Counted from the first letter of the stretch, positions 1 to 8,030 are shown. The stretch is DNA of 64,000 nucleotides from Amycolatopsis nigrescens CSC17Ta-90 (GCF_000384315.1 NZ_ARVW01000001.1:2551746-2615745), one strand, 5' to 3'. The notes: generated from the sequence alone by a model not told the origin. Numbers and translations: made by a program.

Positions 1-32
1 GCCCTCAGGTTCGCCTCGGAATCCGTTGTCAT
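1..32 (-). CDS. 5' end of an unidentified leftward gene (partial)
   Basis: The minus strand carries an ATG at 30-32, preceded by a strong ribosome binding site (GGGAGGTG, complement of 36-43). The frame stays open to the window edge and encodes MTTDSEANLR. Only ten codons are visible, so no function can be assigned. It is divergent from the P450 gene, and both would share the ~140-base region between them. The call rests on the RBS-ATG pair alone. Confidence 0.5.
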   Translation of the reverse strand, partial: MTTDSEANLR

Positions 33-143
33 TCCACCTCCCTCGCACGTCGGGGGATTCTCGCATGCCCCGCCCGAATCCAGGTGGACGGAAAGCTTCC
101 ACTTCCAGTAACTTGGTGACAGGAAACGGAAGAAAAACGTCCG

Positions 144-149
144 TATACT
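144..149 (+). promoter_or_regulatory. candidate -10 box for the P450 operon
   Basis: TATACT lies 24 bases upstream of the first P450 ATG, in an otherwise GC-rich leader. No well-spaced -35 hexamer is obvious; a TTGGTG at 114-119 is too far away. The leader just before the ATG (ATTGGGG..ACCATGACC) recurs before the second P450. Confidence 0.35.
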
Positions 150-173
150 CTTTGCCCGGATTGGGGTCCCACC

Positions 174-1385
174 ATGACCGACCTGGCCGACCAACCGGTT
201 TCCACCGACTTCCCCCTGCCGCGGACCTGTCCGTTCAGCCCGCCGGAGGAATACAAGGACATCCGCGAAAGCGACGAGATCACCAGGGTGCTGCTGCCGT
301 CGGGCAAACACGCCTGGGCAATCAGCCGGCACCAGGACATCAGGGCCGTGCTCAGCGACCCCCGGTTCAGCTCGGACCGCCTGGCCCCCGGGTTCCCGCA
401 GCTGACCAAGAGCGCCCCGGTCAACAGCAAGGTCCCGCCGTCGCTGATCGGCATGGACGCGCCCGAGCACGGCCCGGCCCGCCGCGCCGTGGTCGGCGAG
501 TTCACCGTCAAACGGATGCAGGCACTACGACCACGCATCCAGGAAATCGTCGACGAGCACATCGACGCCATGCTCGCCGGACCGCGCCCAGTCGACCTGG
601 TACGGGCGCTGTCCCTGCCGGTGCCCTCGCTGGTCATCTGCGAACAACTCGGCGTGCCCTACTCCGACCACGACTTCTTCCAGGCCCGCACCGCCAGGAT
701 GATCAACCGTGAGACCGCCGTCGAGGACCGGCAGGCCGCGTTCGACGATCTTCGCGGCTACCTGGACGAGCTGGTCACCGCGAAGGAACGCGACCCCGGC
801 GACGACCTGCTCGGCCGCCAAGTGCTCAAGCATCGCGAAAGCGGCACCGAGGACCACGGGGCACTGGTCAGCCTGGCCTTCCTGCTCCTGCTCGCCGGGC
901 ACGAGACGACCGCGAACATGATCTCGCTCGGCACCGTCGCGCTGCTGGAGAACCCAGAGCAGCTCGCCGCCATCCGCGCAGACCCTGCCAAGACGCCGGA
1001 GGCCGTCGAGGAGCTGCTGCGCTACTTCACCATCGCCGAGATCGCCGGGGCCAGGGTGGCCACCGAGAACGTGCGGATCGGCCGCACGCTGATCAAGGCC
1101 GGCGAAGGCGTGGTGACCCTGGGCAACGCGGCCAACCGCGACCCCGCCGCGTTCGAGGATCCGGACGCACTCGACATCGAACGCGGCGGCCGTCATCACG
1201 TCGCTTTCGGCTTCGGACCGCACCAGTGCCTCGGCCAGAACCTGGCAAGGATGGAACTGCAGATCGTCTTCGACACCCTCTTCGAGCGCATCCCCGGCCT
1301 TCGGCTGGCGACCACTGTGGACGAACTTCCGTTCAAGGACGACGCCGCCATCTACGGCCTCTACGAGTTGCCGGTGACCTGGTAA
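174..1385 (+). CDS. cytochrome P450, CYP105-like (first of a tandem pair)
   Basis: A soluble class I bacterial P450 of 403 residues, the normal length. It is expected to hydroxylate or otherwise monooxygenate a small organic substrate using electrons from the ferredoxin two genes downstream. Visible motifs are the I-helix AGHETT (241-246) with its acid-alcohol pair, ELLR (280-283) for the ExxR salt bridge, and the haem loop FGFGPHQCLG with Cys352 as thiolate ligand. The C-helix/F-helix segments (EFTVKRMQALRP, VPSLVICEQLGVPYSDHDFF) resemble the CYP105 family. The ATG at 174 has only a weak GGGG Shine-Dalgarno. Residues 90-170 are identical to the next gene, and the matching DNA (441-684) is also identical, which suggests recent gene conversion. 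The substrate is unknown; no polyketide or peptide synthase is in view. Confidence 0.93.
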   Translation: MTDLADQPVSTDFPLPRTCPFSPPEEYKDIRESDEITRVLLPSGKHAWAISRHQDIRAVLSDPRFSSDRLAPGFPQLTKSAPVNSKVPPSLIGMDAPEHGPARRAVVGEFTVKRMQALRPRIQEIVDEHIDAMLAGPRPVDLVRALSLPVPSLVICEQLGVPYSDHDFFQARTARMINRETAVEDRQAAFDDLRGYLDELVTAKERDPGDDLLGRQVLKHRESGTEDHGALVSLAFLLLLAGHETTANMISLGTVALLENPEQLAAIRADPAKTPEAVEELLRYFTIAEIAGARVATENVRIGRTLIKAGEGVVTLGNAANRDPAAFEDPDALDIERGGRHHVAFGFGPHQCLGQNLARMELQIVFDTLFERIPGLRLATTVDELPFKDDAAIYGLYELPVTW

Positions 1386-1438
1386 CAGGCGCCGAGAAGG
1401 AAAACATCCCGCTCAGCTTCGTCGGATTGGGGACCACC

Positions 1439-2650
1439 ATGACCGAACTGGCCGAACAGCCGATGCCCACCGCCTTCCCGAAACCACGAGCCTGCCCGTT
1501 CAGCCCACCCGCCGACTACCGAGACCTGCGGGAGAACGCCCCGGTCACCAAGGCGCTGCTGCCGTCGGGCCAGCACGCCTGGCTGGTCAGCCGGCACGAG
1601 GACGTCCGCGCGGCGCTGACCGATCCCAGGCTGAGCTCCGACCGCAAGCACCCCGGCTTCCCGGTCTTCGTCAAGGACCAGCGCATCGTCTCCGACTTCA
1701 ACTCTTCGCTGATCGGCATGGACGCGCCCGAGCACGGCCCGGCCCGCCGCGCCGTGGTCGGCGAGTTCACCGTCAAACGGATGCAGGCACTACGACCACG
1801 CATCCAGGAAATCGTCGACGAGCACATCGACGCCATGCTCGCCGGACCGCGCCCAGTCGACCTGGTACGGGCGCTGTCCCTGCCGGTGCCCTCGCTGGTC
1901 ATCTGCGAACAACTCGGCGTGCCCTACTCCGACCACGACTTCTTCCAGGTGCGCTCGTCCCAGCTGCTCAGCCGCGCGACCACCAGCGAGCAGCGGCAGA
2001 GCGCGTTCAACGAACTCCGGGGCTACCTGGACGAGCTGGTCACGGCGAAGCAGCGCGACCCCGGTCACGACCTGCTCGGCCGTCAGGTGCTCAAGCATCG
2101 CGAAAACGGCACCGAGGACCATGGCGCACTGGTCGGCCTCGCCTTCCTGCTGCTGGTCGCCGGGCACGAGACGACCGCGAACATGATCTCGCTGGGCACC
2201 CTCACCCTGCTGGAGAACCCCGAGCAACTGCGGACGATTCGCGAAGATCCCGGCAAGACGCTGGACGCGGTCGAGGAACTGCTGCGCTACTTCACCATCG
2301 CGGAGGTCGCCACCTCCAGGGTGGCGCTGGCGGACCTGGAGATCGGCGGCGTGCCGATCAAGGCCGGGGAGGCCGTGGTCGCGCTGGGCAACTCGGCCAA
2401 CCGCGACCCGGCGGCCTTCCCGTCACCGGACGAGTTCGACATCGAGCGCGGCGGGCGCCATCACGTCGCTTTCGGCTTCGGCGCGCACCAGTGCCTCGGG
2501 CAGAACCTGGCCAGGATGGAACTGCAGATCGTCTTCGACACCCTCTTCGAGCGGATCCCCGGCCTGCGGCTGGCGACCACCGTCGACGAGCTGTCGTTCA
2601 AGGAGGACGCCACCGTCTACGGCATCCACGAGATGCCGGTGACCTGGTAG
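1439..2650 (+). CDS. cytochrome P450, CYP105-like (second of a tandem pair)
   Basis: A 403-residue paralogue of the preceding P450, collinear with it over its full length. It has AGHETT (241-246), ELLR (280-283) and the haem loop FGFGAHQCLG with Cys352. The ATG at 1439 is chosen because it gives the same length and start (MTELAEQP) as the upstream copy and follows the same leader motif; the frame runs open further upstream but reads non-P450 sequence. It starts 53 bases after the first P450 stop and ends 17 bases before the ferredoxin, so the three genes look co-transcribed. Outside the identical core the two proteins differ clearly in the N-terminal region and around residues 171-190, so substrate or regioselectivity probably differs. 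Confidence 0.93.
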   Translation: MTELAEQPMPTAFPKPRACPFSPPADYRDLRENAPVTKALLPSGQHAWLVSRHEDVRAALTDPRLSSDRKHPGFPVFVKDQRIVSDFNSSLIGMDAPEHGPARRAVVGEFTVKRMQALRPRIQEIVDEHIDAMLAGPRPVDLVRALSLPVPSLVICEQLGVPYSDHDFFQVRSSQLLSRATTSEQRQSAFNELRGYLDELVTAKQRDPGHDLLGRQVLKHRENGTEDHGALVGLAFLLLVAGHETTANMISLGTLTLLENPEQLRTIREDPGKTLDAVEELLRYFTIAEVATSRVALADLEIGGVPIKAGEAVVALGNSANRDPAAFPSPDEFDIERGGRHHVAFGFGAHQCLGQNLARMELQIVFDTLFERIPGLRLATTVDELSFKEDATVYGIHEMPVTW

Positions 2651-2667
2651 CAGAGAGGAGTACGGCG

Positions 2668-2868
2668 ATGCGGATAGTCGCGGACACCGGGCGCTGCGTC
2701 GGCGCCGGGCAGTGTGTGCTCACCGAACCCGGTGTGTTCGACCAGAGCGACGACGACGGCACGGTGGTGCTGCAGACCGAGGAGGTGGCCGGCGGGCAGC
2801 TGGACAAGGTGCGCGAGGCGGTGCACATCTGCCCCAGCCAGGCGCTTTCGCTGGCCGAAAGCGGCTGA
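2668..2868 (+). CDS. 3Fe-4S ferredoxin partner of the P450s
   Basis: A small acidic ferredoxin of 66 residues. Three cysteines, Cys10 and Cys16 in GRCVGAGQC and Cys55 in ICPSQAL, give the pattern of Streptomyces-type single-cluster 3Fe-4S ferredoxins. In 4Fe-4S relatives the middle position of the first motif would be a fourth Cys. It would pass electrons to one or both P450s. A good RBS (GAGAGGAG) precedes the ATG. No ferredoxin reductase is encoded nearby, so a reductase elsewhere in the genome must supply it. Confidence 0.92.
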   Translation: MRIVADTGRCVGAGQCVLTEPGVFDQSDDDGTVVLQTEEVAGGQLDKVREAVHICPSQALSLAESG

Positions 2869-2893
2869 GAACAGGCAGCGGACGCTCCCGTGT

Positions 2894-2932
2894 GGGATCC
2901 TCTCGGCCATCTAGTAACCCCGAGAGGATCCC
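2894..2932 (+). promoter_or_regulatory. perfect 13-bp hairpin overlapping the RBS of the RDD gene
   Basis: GGGATCCTCTCGG at 2894-2906 pairs exactly with CCGAGAGGATCCC at 2920-2932 across a 13-base loop. The right arm contains GAGAGGA, the likely Shine-Dalgarno of the GTG at 2935. It could end ferredoxin transcripts or hide the RBS. Confidence 0.6.
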
Positions 2933-2934
2933 TC

Positions 2935-3657
2935 GTGAGCAACCCCGGCGACCCCAATCAGTACCCACCCTCCGGGCCACAGCCGCAGCAGCCGCCACCG
3001 CAGCAGCCGTACGGTCAGCAGTACCCGCCTCCCGGCTACGAGCAGCAGTCCTATGCCCAGTACGGGCAACAGCCATACGGGCAGCCCTACGGCCAGCCCG
3101 CCTTCCCGCCGCAGGGCCCGGCATGGGGACAGGGCCCTGGGCCGGGCTACCTGCCGCCCGAAGCGCCACTGGGCCAGGCGTACAACGACGGCGTCAACGT
3201 GGTCCGGGTGCTGGCCAGCCCGGGCAGGCGGCTTGGCGCACGGCTGCTGGACAGCCTGTTCCTGATCCTGGGCATGGCCGTTCTGATGGGCATCGGCGTC
3301 GGCATCACCTTCGCCGTCAACGGCACCCAGAACGATCTGGAGGCGGCCGGCATCATCGTGCTGGTCGTCTTCGGCGTGCTGACGTTCATCGCGATGGTGC
3401 TCTACGAACCGATCTGCATCTGGAAATGGGGCGGCACGCCGGCCAAGCTCATCCTCGGCATCCGGGTGGTGCGCACCTCGGACGGGCAGCAGTGGCCGAC
3501 CTTCGGCATGTCCCTGTGGCGCTACGTGTTCCAGTTCCTGATGAACCTGGTGTCCTGCGTCGGGCTGCTGGACATCCTCTGGCTGCTCTGGGACCGGCCG
3601 CTCTACCAGTGCCTACACGACAAGGTCGCCAACACGGTCGTCGTCCGGGTCAGCTGA
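2935..3657 (+). CDS. RDD-family membrane protein with Pro/Gln/Tyr-rich N-terminus
   Basis: The 240-residue protein begins with about 80 residues of low-complexity sequence rich in P, Q, Y and G (repeats such as QPYGQPYGQ). An RDD domain follows, with membrane segments near 104-128, 137-158 and 192-217. The family's conserved Arg and Asp are at R103/D106 (GARLLDS), with a further Asp in the C-terminal LHDKVANT. RDD proteins are integral membrane proteins of mostly unknown function; some are linked to ion transport. The start is GTG 2935, placed 5-7 bases after GAGAGGA; a GTG at 2890 is in frame but lacks an RBS. The Pro-rich tail is typical of actinobacterial members. Confidence 0.85.
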   Translation: MSNPGDPNQYPPSGPQPQQPPPQQPYGQQYPPPGYEQQSYAQYGQQPYGQPYGQPAFPPQGPAWGQGPGPGYLPPEAPLGQAYNDGVNVVRVLASPGRRLGARLLDSLFLILGMAVLMGIGVGITFAVNGTQNDLEAAGIIVLVVFGVLTFIAMVLYEPICIWKWGGTPAKLILGIRVVRTSDGQQWPTFGMSLWRYVFQFLMNLVSCVGLLDILWLLWDRPLYQCLHDKVANTVVVRVS

Positions 3658-3659
3658 GG

Positions 3660-3705
3660 GTCGTGAGTGGAAAGTGTTGCCCCAGCAACACTTTCCACTC
3701 ACGAC
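3660..3705. repeat. family A intergenic palindrome, copy 1
   Basis: Perfect 21-bp arms (3660-3680 and 3685-3705) around a 4-base loop. The outer sequence is GTCGTGAGTGGAAAGTG. It lies between the convergent RDD and permease genes, 2 bases after the RDD stop codon, and is probably a bidirectional terminator. Other copies are at 17360, 26433 and 48259. Confidence 0.9.
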
Positions 3706-3708
3706 CAG

Positions 3709-4533
3709 CTACTTGACCGCGCCCATGGAGAGGCCGCGCACCAGGTGGTTCTGCGCGATCCAGCCGACGATCATCACCGGCAGCGACGCGAGCAGCGCGG
3801 CCGCGGAAAGCTGCGCCCAGTACAGCCCTTCACTGGTGATGAAGCCGACCAGGAACAGCGGCACCGTGCCGGCGCGGGCGGCGGTCAGGTTGACCGCGTA
3901 GAAGAATTCGGTCCAGGAGAAGATCACGCAGATCAGCGCGGTCGCCGCGATCCCGGGCGCGACCACCGGCAGGATCACCTTGCGCAACAGGGTCGGCAGG
4001 TCTGCCCCGTCGATCCGGCCGGCCTCGATCATCTCCTTGGGCACTTCGAGGAAGAACGAGCGCATCATCCAGATCGCCAGCGGCAGGTTCATCGCGGTGT
4101 ACAGGATGATCAGCGCCCACACGTTGTCCAACAGCTGGGTGCTCTGCGAGATCACGTACAGCGGGATGATCGCCGCCACGATCGGCAGCATCTTGGTGGA
4201 CAGGAAGAACCCGAGCGCGTTGGACGTGCCCTTCACCGGCGCCAGCGAAAGCGCGTAGGCGGCGGGCACGCCGAGCACCAGCACGGCGAGGGTGGACACC
4301 ACCGTAACGAACGCCGAGTTTCCCAGGTATGGCAGGAAACCGCGGTGGAAGATCTCCGCGAACTGGTCGAAGGTCGGGCTGAAGAACACCTTCGGCGGGT
4401 TGGTCGCCGCGTCCGACTCCTGCTTGAAGGCGGTGAGCACCATCCACAGCAGCGGGAACACGAACAGGATCGCGATCGCCCAGGTGGCCACCGTCAGCGA
4501 GGACTTGCCGAGCCGGTTGTTGGTGGTGGTCAT
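3709..4533 (-). CDS. carbohydrate ABC transporter permease, MalG-like (CUT1)
   Basis: The second membrane subunit of a CUT1-type sugar importer, 274 residues, with about six membrane segments (first at ~15-35). The cytoplasmic EAA loop EAGRIDGADLPTLLRKVILP (about 185-204) contacts the ATPase. The ATG overlaps the upstream permease stop (TGATG), so translation is coupled. It ends 3 bases from a family A palindrome. It follows the dehydrogenase, binding protein and MalF-like permease in one operon. No ATPase gene is present, so a shared multi-sugar ATPase (MsiK-like) is expected to drive it. The substrate cannot be told from sequence; a sugar or sugar alcohol fits the dehydrogenase in the operon. 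Confidence 0.93.
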   Translation of the reverse strand: MTTTNNRLGKSSLTVATWAIAILFVFPLLWMVLTAFKQESDAATNPPKVFFSPTFDQFAEIFHRGFLPYLGNSAFVTVVSTLAVLVLGVPAAYALSLAPVKGTSNALGFFLSTKMLPIVAAIIPLYVISQSTQLLDNVWALIILYTAMNLPLAIWMMRSFFLEVPKEMIEAGRIDGADLPTLLRKVILPVVAPGIAATALICVIFSWTEFFYAVNLTAARAGTVPLFLVGFITSEGLYWAQLSAAALLASLPVMIVGWIAQNHLVRGLSMGAVK

Positions 4534-5468
4534 CACTTCACCCCGCCGTCCACCGAGAAGGTACGGAACATCAGGCGCAGTGCGAAGGTGGCCACGATCA
4601 GCGTCATGATCACCACGACCACCCCCATCGCCGAGGACTGCCCGACGTCGAAGCCCTCGAACGCGCGCTGGTAGATGTAGTACGGCAGGTTGGTGCTCGC
4701 CGTACCGGGACCGCCCTGGGTCATCAGGAAGATCGCGTCGAAGCTGTTCACGATGTAGATCGCGCCGAGCAGCACGGCCAGCTGCAGATAGCGGGACAGC
4801 TGTGGCAGGGTGATGGACGCGAACGTGCGCCATCGCCCGGCGCCGTCCACCGCGGCGGCTTCCAGCACCTCCTTGGACTGCGCCTGCAACCCGGCCAGGA
4901 TCAGCAGCATCATGAACGGCGTCCACTGCCAGATCACCTGGGTCATCACCGAGGCCAGCGGGAACTGGGAGAGCCAGTCGGTGCTCCCGCCGAAGACGAA
5001 GTTCAGCAGCCCGTTCACCGGGTCGAACATGGTGGTCTTCCACAGCAGCGCGCCCGCCGCGGGCAGGATCAGGAACGGCGTGATCAGCAGCGTGCGGACC
5101 ACCCCGCGGCCGAGGAACTTGCGGTCCAGCAGCAGCGCGAGGCCGAGACCGAGCAGCATCGCGATCAGCACGCAGACCACGGTGAGCACCACCGTGTTCA
5201 GCAGCGCACCGCGGAACTGGCTGTCGGTGAACACGTCCACGTAGTTCTGCAGGCCGACGAAATGCGAAGAGCCGGGCCGCACCAGGTTCCACGACTGGAA
5301 CGAGTAGAACACGGTGAGCAGGAAGGGAATCTGCGTCACGGCCACGGTGAAGATCAGCGCGGGCAGCAGCGGCAGGCGCCGCCGCCACGCGGTGCTGCCC
5401 TTCACCTTCCTTGGCGCGCGCACGGTTTCCGGAATGATCTCTGGCGTACTGACTGCCTGCGAAGTCAC
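4533..5468 (-). CDS. carbohydrate ABC transporter permease, MalF-like (CUT1)
   Basis: The first membrane subunit of the sugar importer, 311 residues, with six predicted membrane segments after a basic cytoplasmic N-terminus (RAPRKVKGSTAWRRR). The EAA loop EAAAVDGAGRWRTFASITLP is present. The start is GTG 5468: GGGAGG lies just upstream, and the codon overlaps the binding-protein stop by four bases (GTGA). The frame remains open far upstream, but that extension is the antisense of the binding-protein reading frame and lacks its own signal. It works with the MalG-like partner immediately downstream. Confidence 0.93.
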   Translation of the reverse strand: MTSQAVSTPEIIPETVRAPRKVKGSTAWRRRLPLLPALIFTVAVTQIPFLLTVFYSFQSWNLVRPGSSHFVGLQNYVDVFTDSQFRGALLNTVVLTVVCVLIAMLLGLGLALLLDRKFLGRGVVRTLLITPFLILPAAGALLWKTTMFDPVNGLLNFVFGGSTDWLSQFPLASVMTQVIWQWTPFMMLLILAGLQAQSKEVLEAAAVDGAGRWRTFASITLPQLSRYLQLAVLLGAIYIVNSFDAIFLMTQGGPGTASTNLPYYIYQRAFEGFDVGQSSAMGVVVVIMTLIVATFALRLMFRTFSVDGGVK

Positions 5469-6922
5469 CGTGCCTCCCGGTACGACTCGCCCACCGTTTC
5501 CGCGTACTCCTGCGACTGCCGCAACGCCTCGTCCACGGTGATCTGACCGGCGACGGCGGCGGAAAGCTGCTGGCTCACCCTGGTGCCGAGGTCCTGGAAC
5601 TCCGGGATGCCGACGAACTGGATACCCGGATAGGGCACCGGTTCGGTCATGGTGCGCCGCTGGTCCGCCCTGGAGATCGCGTCCAGGGTCGGCTGCGCGT
5701 ATGCCTTCGCCGCTTCCCGGTACTCCGGGAGCTGGTAGGTGGACTGCCGGCAGCCGGGCGGCACCCGGTTCCAGCCGAGCTGGGTGCCGACCTTCTGCAC
5801 GAACTGCTTGTCGGTCATCCAGCGCATGAAGTCCCACGCCTCGGCCTTGTGCTCGGTGACCTTCGGCATGGCCAGCGACCAGGTGTAGAGCCAGCCGCTG
5901 CTTTCGGTCTTGTTCACCGGCGCCGGCACGTAACCGGACTTGCCGACCACTTTGGAGTCCTCGGGGGACTCGTTGGTCCCGGCCATCACGGTCGCGTCGT
6001 ACCACATCGCGGCCTGACCCTGGGCGTACCGGTTGCCGCACTCGGAGAAGCCCGCGCTGGACGCGCCGACCTCACCGTGCTCGCGCAGCAGGTTGACGTA
6101 GAAGTCGGCGGCGGCGCGGAACTCCGGCGAGGTCAGCTGGGCGTTCCAGTCCTGGTCGAACCAGCGCGCGCCGAAGGTGTTCGCCACCGTGGTGAACGGG
6201 GCCAGGCTCTCGCCCCAGCCCGGCTTGCCGCGCAGGCAGATCCCGGCCACTCCCCCGGCCTTGTCGTCCAGCTTCGCGGCGAACTCGGCCACCTGCTGCC
6301 AGGTCGGGTTGGCCGGCATGGTCAGCCCGGCCCTTTCGAACAGGTCCTTGCGGTAGGTGAGGAACGAGGATTCGCCGTAGAACGGCACCGCGTACATGGA
6401 TCCGTTGTGCGACAAGGAGTCGCGGATGCTGGGGATGAAGTCGGCCTGGTCGTAGTCCGGGTCGGCGTCCAGGAACGGCTGCAGGTTCTCCAGCCAGCCG
6501 TTCTGCGCCCACTGGGGCGCCTCGTAGTTGCTGATCATCACCACGTCGAACTCGCCGCCCTCGGTGGCGGTCGAGGCGGTGATCTTGGCGCGGGCCTGGT
6601 TCTCCGGCAGGGACACGAACTTCAGCCGCACCCCGGGGTGTTCCGCCTCGAACTGGCCGGAAAGGTCCACGGCGTCGTTCATCTGCGGGTTCGACACGAT
6701 CGCGACGACCAGCGTCTGCCCACCCGCGCCGAGCGCGCCCGCCCCCGCGCAACCGGTCAGCGCGAGCAGGGCAACAGCCGCCAGCGCCGCCAGCCTGTGT
6801 TTTCTTGAGCGCGCTTTCGGCCGGGCGTAGACGGGCCGCGACCTCCGCAGTCCGCGCACCCGCGCAGTGAACGGCCCGCCTCCACCCGCCCGAGCCTCCG
6901 GCGAAAGGAAACGCGCGCGCAT
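5465..6922 (-). CDS. extracellular sugar-binding lipoprotein of a CUT1 ABC transporter
   Basis: Substrate-binding component of the importer, exported and lipid-anchored. The hydrophobic stretch LAALAAVALLALTGC ends in a lipobox Cys. The rest (VSNPQMNDAVDLSGQFEAEHPGVR, MISNYEAPQW, NPTWQQVAEFAAKL) has the usual fold signatures of family 1 solute-binding proteins. The start is uncertain: ATG 6922 gives 485 residues and a long basic n-region of about 60 residues, while GTG 6859 gives 464 residues and a more normal signal peptide. The gene starts 43 bases after the alcohol dehydrogenase stop and overlaps the MalF-like gene by four bases. An abundant Trp/Tyr content fits sugar stacking. Confidence 0.9.
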   Translation of the reverse strand: MRARFLSPEARAGGGGPFTARVRGLRRSRPVYARPKARSRKHRLAALAAVALLALTGCAGAGALGAGGQTLVVAIVSNPQMNDAVDLSGQFEAEHPGVRLKFVSLPENQARAKITASTATEGGEFDVVMISNYEAPQWAQNGWLENLQPFLDADPDYDQADFIPSIRDSLSHNGSMYAVPFYGESSFLTYRKDLFERAGLTMPANPTWQQVAEFAAKLDDKAGGVAGICLRGKPGWGESLAPFTTVANTFGARWFDQDWNAQLTSPEFRAAADFYVNLLREHGEVGASSAGFSECGNRYAQGQAAMWYDATVMAGTNESPEDSKVVGKSGYVPAPVNKTESSGWLYTWSLAMPKVTEHKAEAWDFMRWMTDKQFVQKVGTQLGWNRVPPGCRQSTYQLPEYREAAKAYAQPTLDAISRADQRRTMTEPVPYPGIQFVGIPEFQDLGTRVSQQLSAAVAGQITVDEALRQSQEYAETVGESYREAR

Positions 6923-6965
6923 GTGGTCACCTACCACATCAACGTCAGCGCAGCCGCGTTCCAGC

Positions 6966-7970
6966 CTACGCATCGCTCGCCCCAGGCAGGACCTGCACCT
7001 TCAGCCCGGCCCCACTGCGCATCAGGTCGAGCGCCTCGGGGAAACGTTCCAACGACAGCGAGTCGGTGAGCAGCGAGGCCGTGTCCACCGCGCCGCCCGC
7101 CACCAGGTCGAGCGCGGCGCCGTAGCTGTGCAGCACGGCCATCGAGCCGACCACGGTGATCTCGTCGTTGTAGATGCGGAACGGCGACAGCGCCACCCTG
7201 GCCTCGGCCGGCGCGACCCCGAAGACGAGCAGCCGACCGCCGCGGCGCAGGGAGTCGAAGGCGGCTTCGATCGCGGGCACCGCACCGGTGCAGTCGGCGG
7301 CCGCGTCGAACCGCTCGCCGTCCAGCTCGGTCACGTCACCGGCGACCGCCTGCGCGCCGAGTTCCTTGGCCCGGCCGAGCCGCGCGGTGTTGCGGTCCAC
7401 CACGGTCACCCGCGCGCCGGCGCGCTGCAGCAGCTGCTGCATCAGCAGGCCCATGGTGCCGGCGCCGACCACCAGGAACCGCTCCCCGGCCTCGACCCCG
7501 ACCCGGCGCACCCCGTGCACCGCGCAGGAGACCGGCTCGACCAGTGCGCCCTGCTGGTAGCTGAGGTGATCCGGCAACCGGTAGCAGTTGGCGGCGGGCA
7601 CCGCGACGTACTCGGCGAAGGCGCCGTCCACGGTGTCCCCGGTGGCGCCCCAGTTTTCGCACAGGTTGCCGTGCCCGGCGTGGCACGGGCCGCAGTACCC
7701 GCAGAACAGCGACGGGTCAACGGCCACCCGGTCGCCCGGCCGCCAGCCGCCCGGCACGTCGTTGCCGACCTCGACGATCTCACCGGCGAACTCGTGCCCC
7801 GGCACGATCGGATAGGGCGTCGGCGGGAAGTGCCCGTCCGCGATGTGCAGGTCGGTCCCGCAGATACCGGTGGCGCCGACCCGGAGCACCACCTGCCGCT
7901 CGCGGGGGACGGGATCGGGCACGTCACCGACCCTGATCGAGCCTGGCTGGTCCACGATAGCGGCGCGCAT
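6966..7970 (-). CDS. zinc-dependent alcohol dehydrogenase (MDR family, polyol dehydrogenase-like)
   Basis: A 334-residue medium-chain dehydrogenase that probably oxidises a sugar alcohol or similar polyol with NAD(P). It has the catalytic zinc motif GICGTDLHIADG and GHEFAGEIVEVG. The structural-zinc Cys cluster is CGYCGPCHAGHGNLC. The Rossmann motif is VVGAGTMGLLMQQLL, and VVDRN suggests NAD preference. It is first in the leftward operon, with a good RBS (GAGGTGAGG) before ATG 7970, and is divergent from the SorC-type regulator. Being co-transcribed with a sugar importer suggests it performs the first intracellular step on the imported compound. An L-threonine or erythritol-type substrate is also possible. 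Confidence 0.9.
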   Translation of the reverse strand: MRAAIVDQPGSIRVGDVPDPVPRERQVVLRVGATGICGTDLHIADGHFPPTPYPIVPGHEFAGEIVEVGNDVPGGWRPGDRVAVDPSLFCGYCGPCHAGHGNLCENWGATGDTVDGAFAEYVAVPAANCYRLPDHLSYQQGALVEPVSCAVHGVRRVGVEAGERFLVVGAGTMGLLMQQLLQRAGARVTVVDRNTARLGRAKELGAQAVAGDVTELDGERFDAAADCTGAVPAIEAAFDSLRRGGRLLVFGVAPAEARVALSPFRIYNDEITVVGSMAVLHSYGAALDLVAGGAVDTASLLTDSLSLERFPEALDLMRSGAGLKVQVLPGASDA

Positions 7971-8014
7971 GCCGCCTCACCTCTTCCGATTGCTCGTTTG
8001 AGCGGCTGCCTCTT

Positions 8015-8030
8015 ATGCGTTGGGAAGCAT
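8015..8030. promoter_or_regulatory. candidate operator between the dehydrogenase operon and its regulator
   Basis: An ATGC-N8-GCAT inverted repeat (ATGCGTTGGGAAGCAT) sits in the 121-base divergent spacer, 45 bases upstream of the dehydrogenase ATG. The location fits a SorC/DeoR-type regulator site. The repeat is short, so the call is tentative. Confidence 0.35.

Noticed and set aside
1226..1438. N-terminal extension of the second P450
   Set aside because: The in-frame upstream sequence overlaps the first P450 in another frame and has no P450 character; ATG 1439 gives the paralogue's length and start.
29..1902. Two minus-strand frames in the P450s with an identical stretch of about 65 codons
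   Set aside because: The identity is fully explained by the 244-bp identical tract of the P450 genes; they are antisense shadows.
174..2868. Polyketide or non-ribosomal peptide biosynthetic cluster
   Set aside because: No synthase, carrier protein, methyltransferase or glycosyltransferase genes are in the visible neighbourhood; P450s alone do not establish one.
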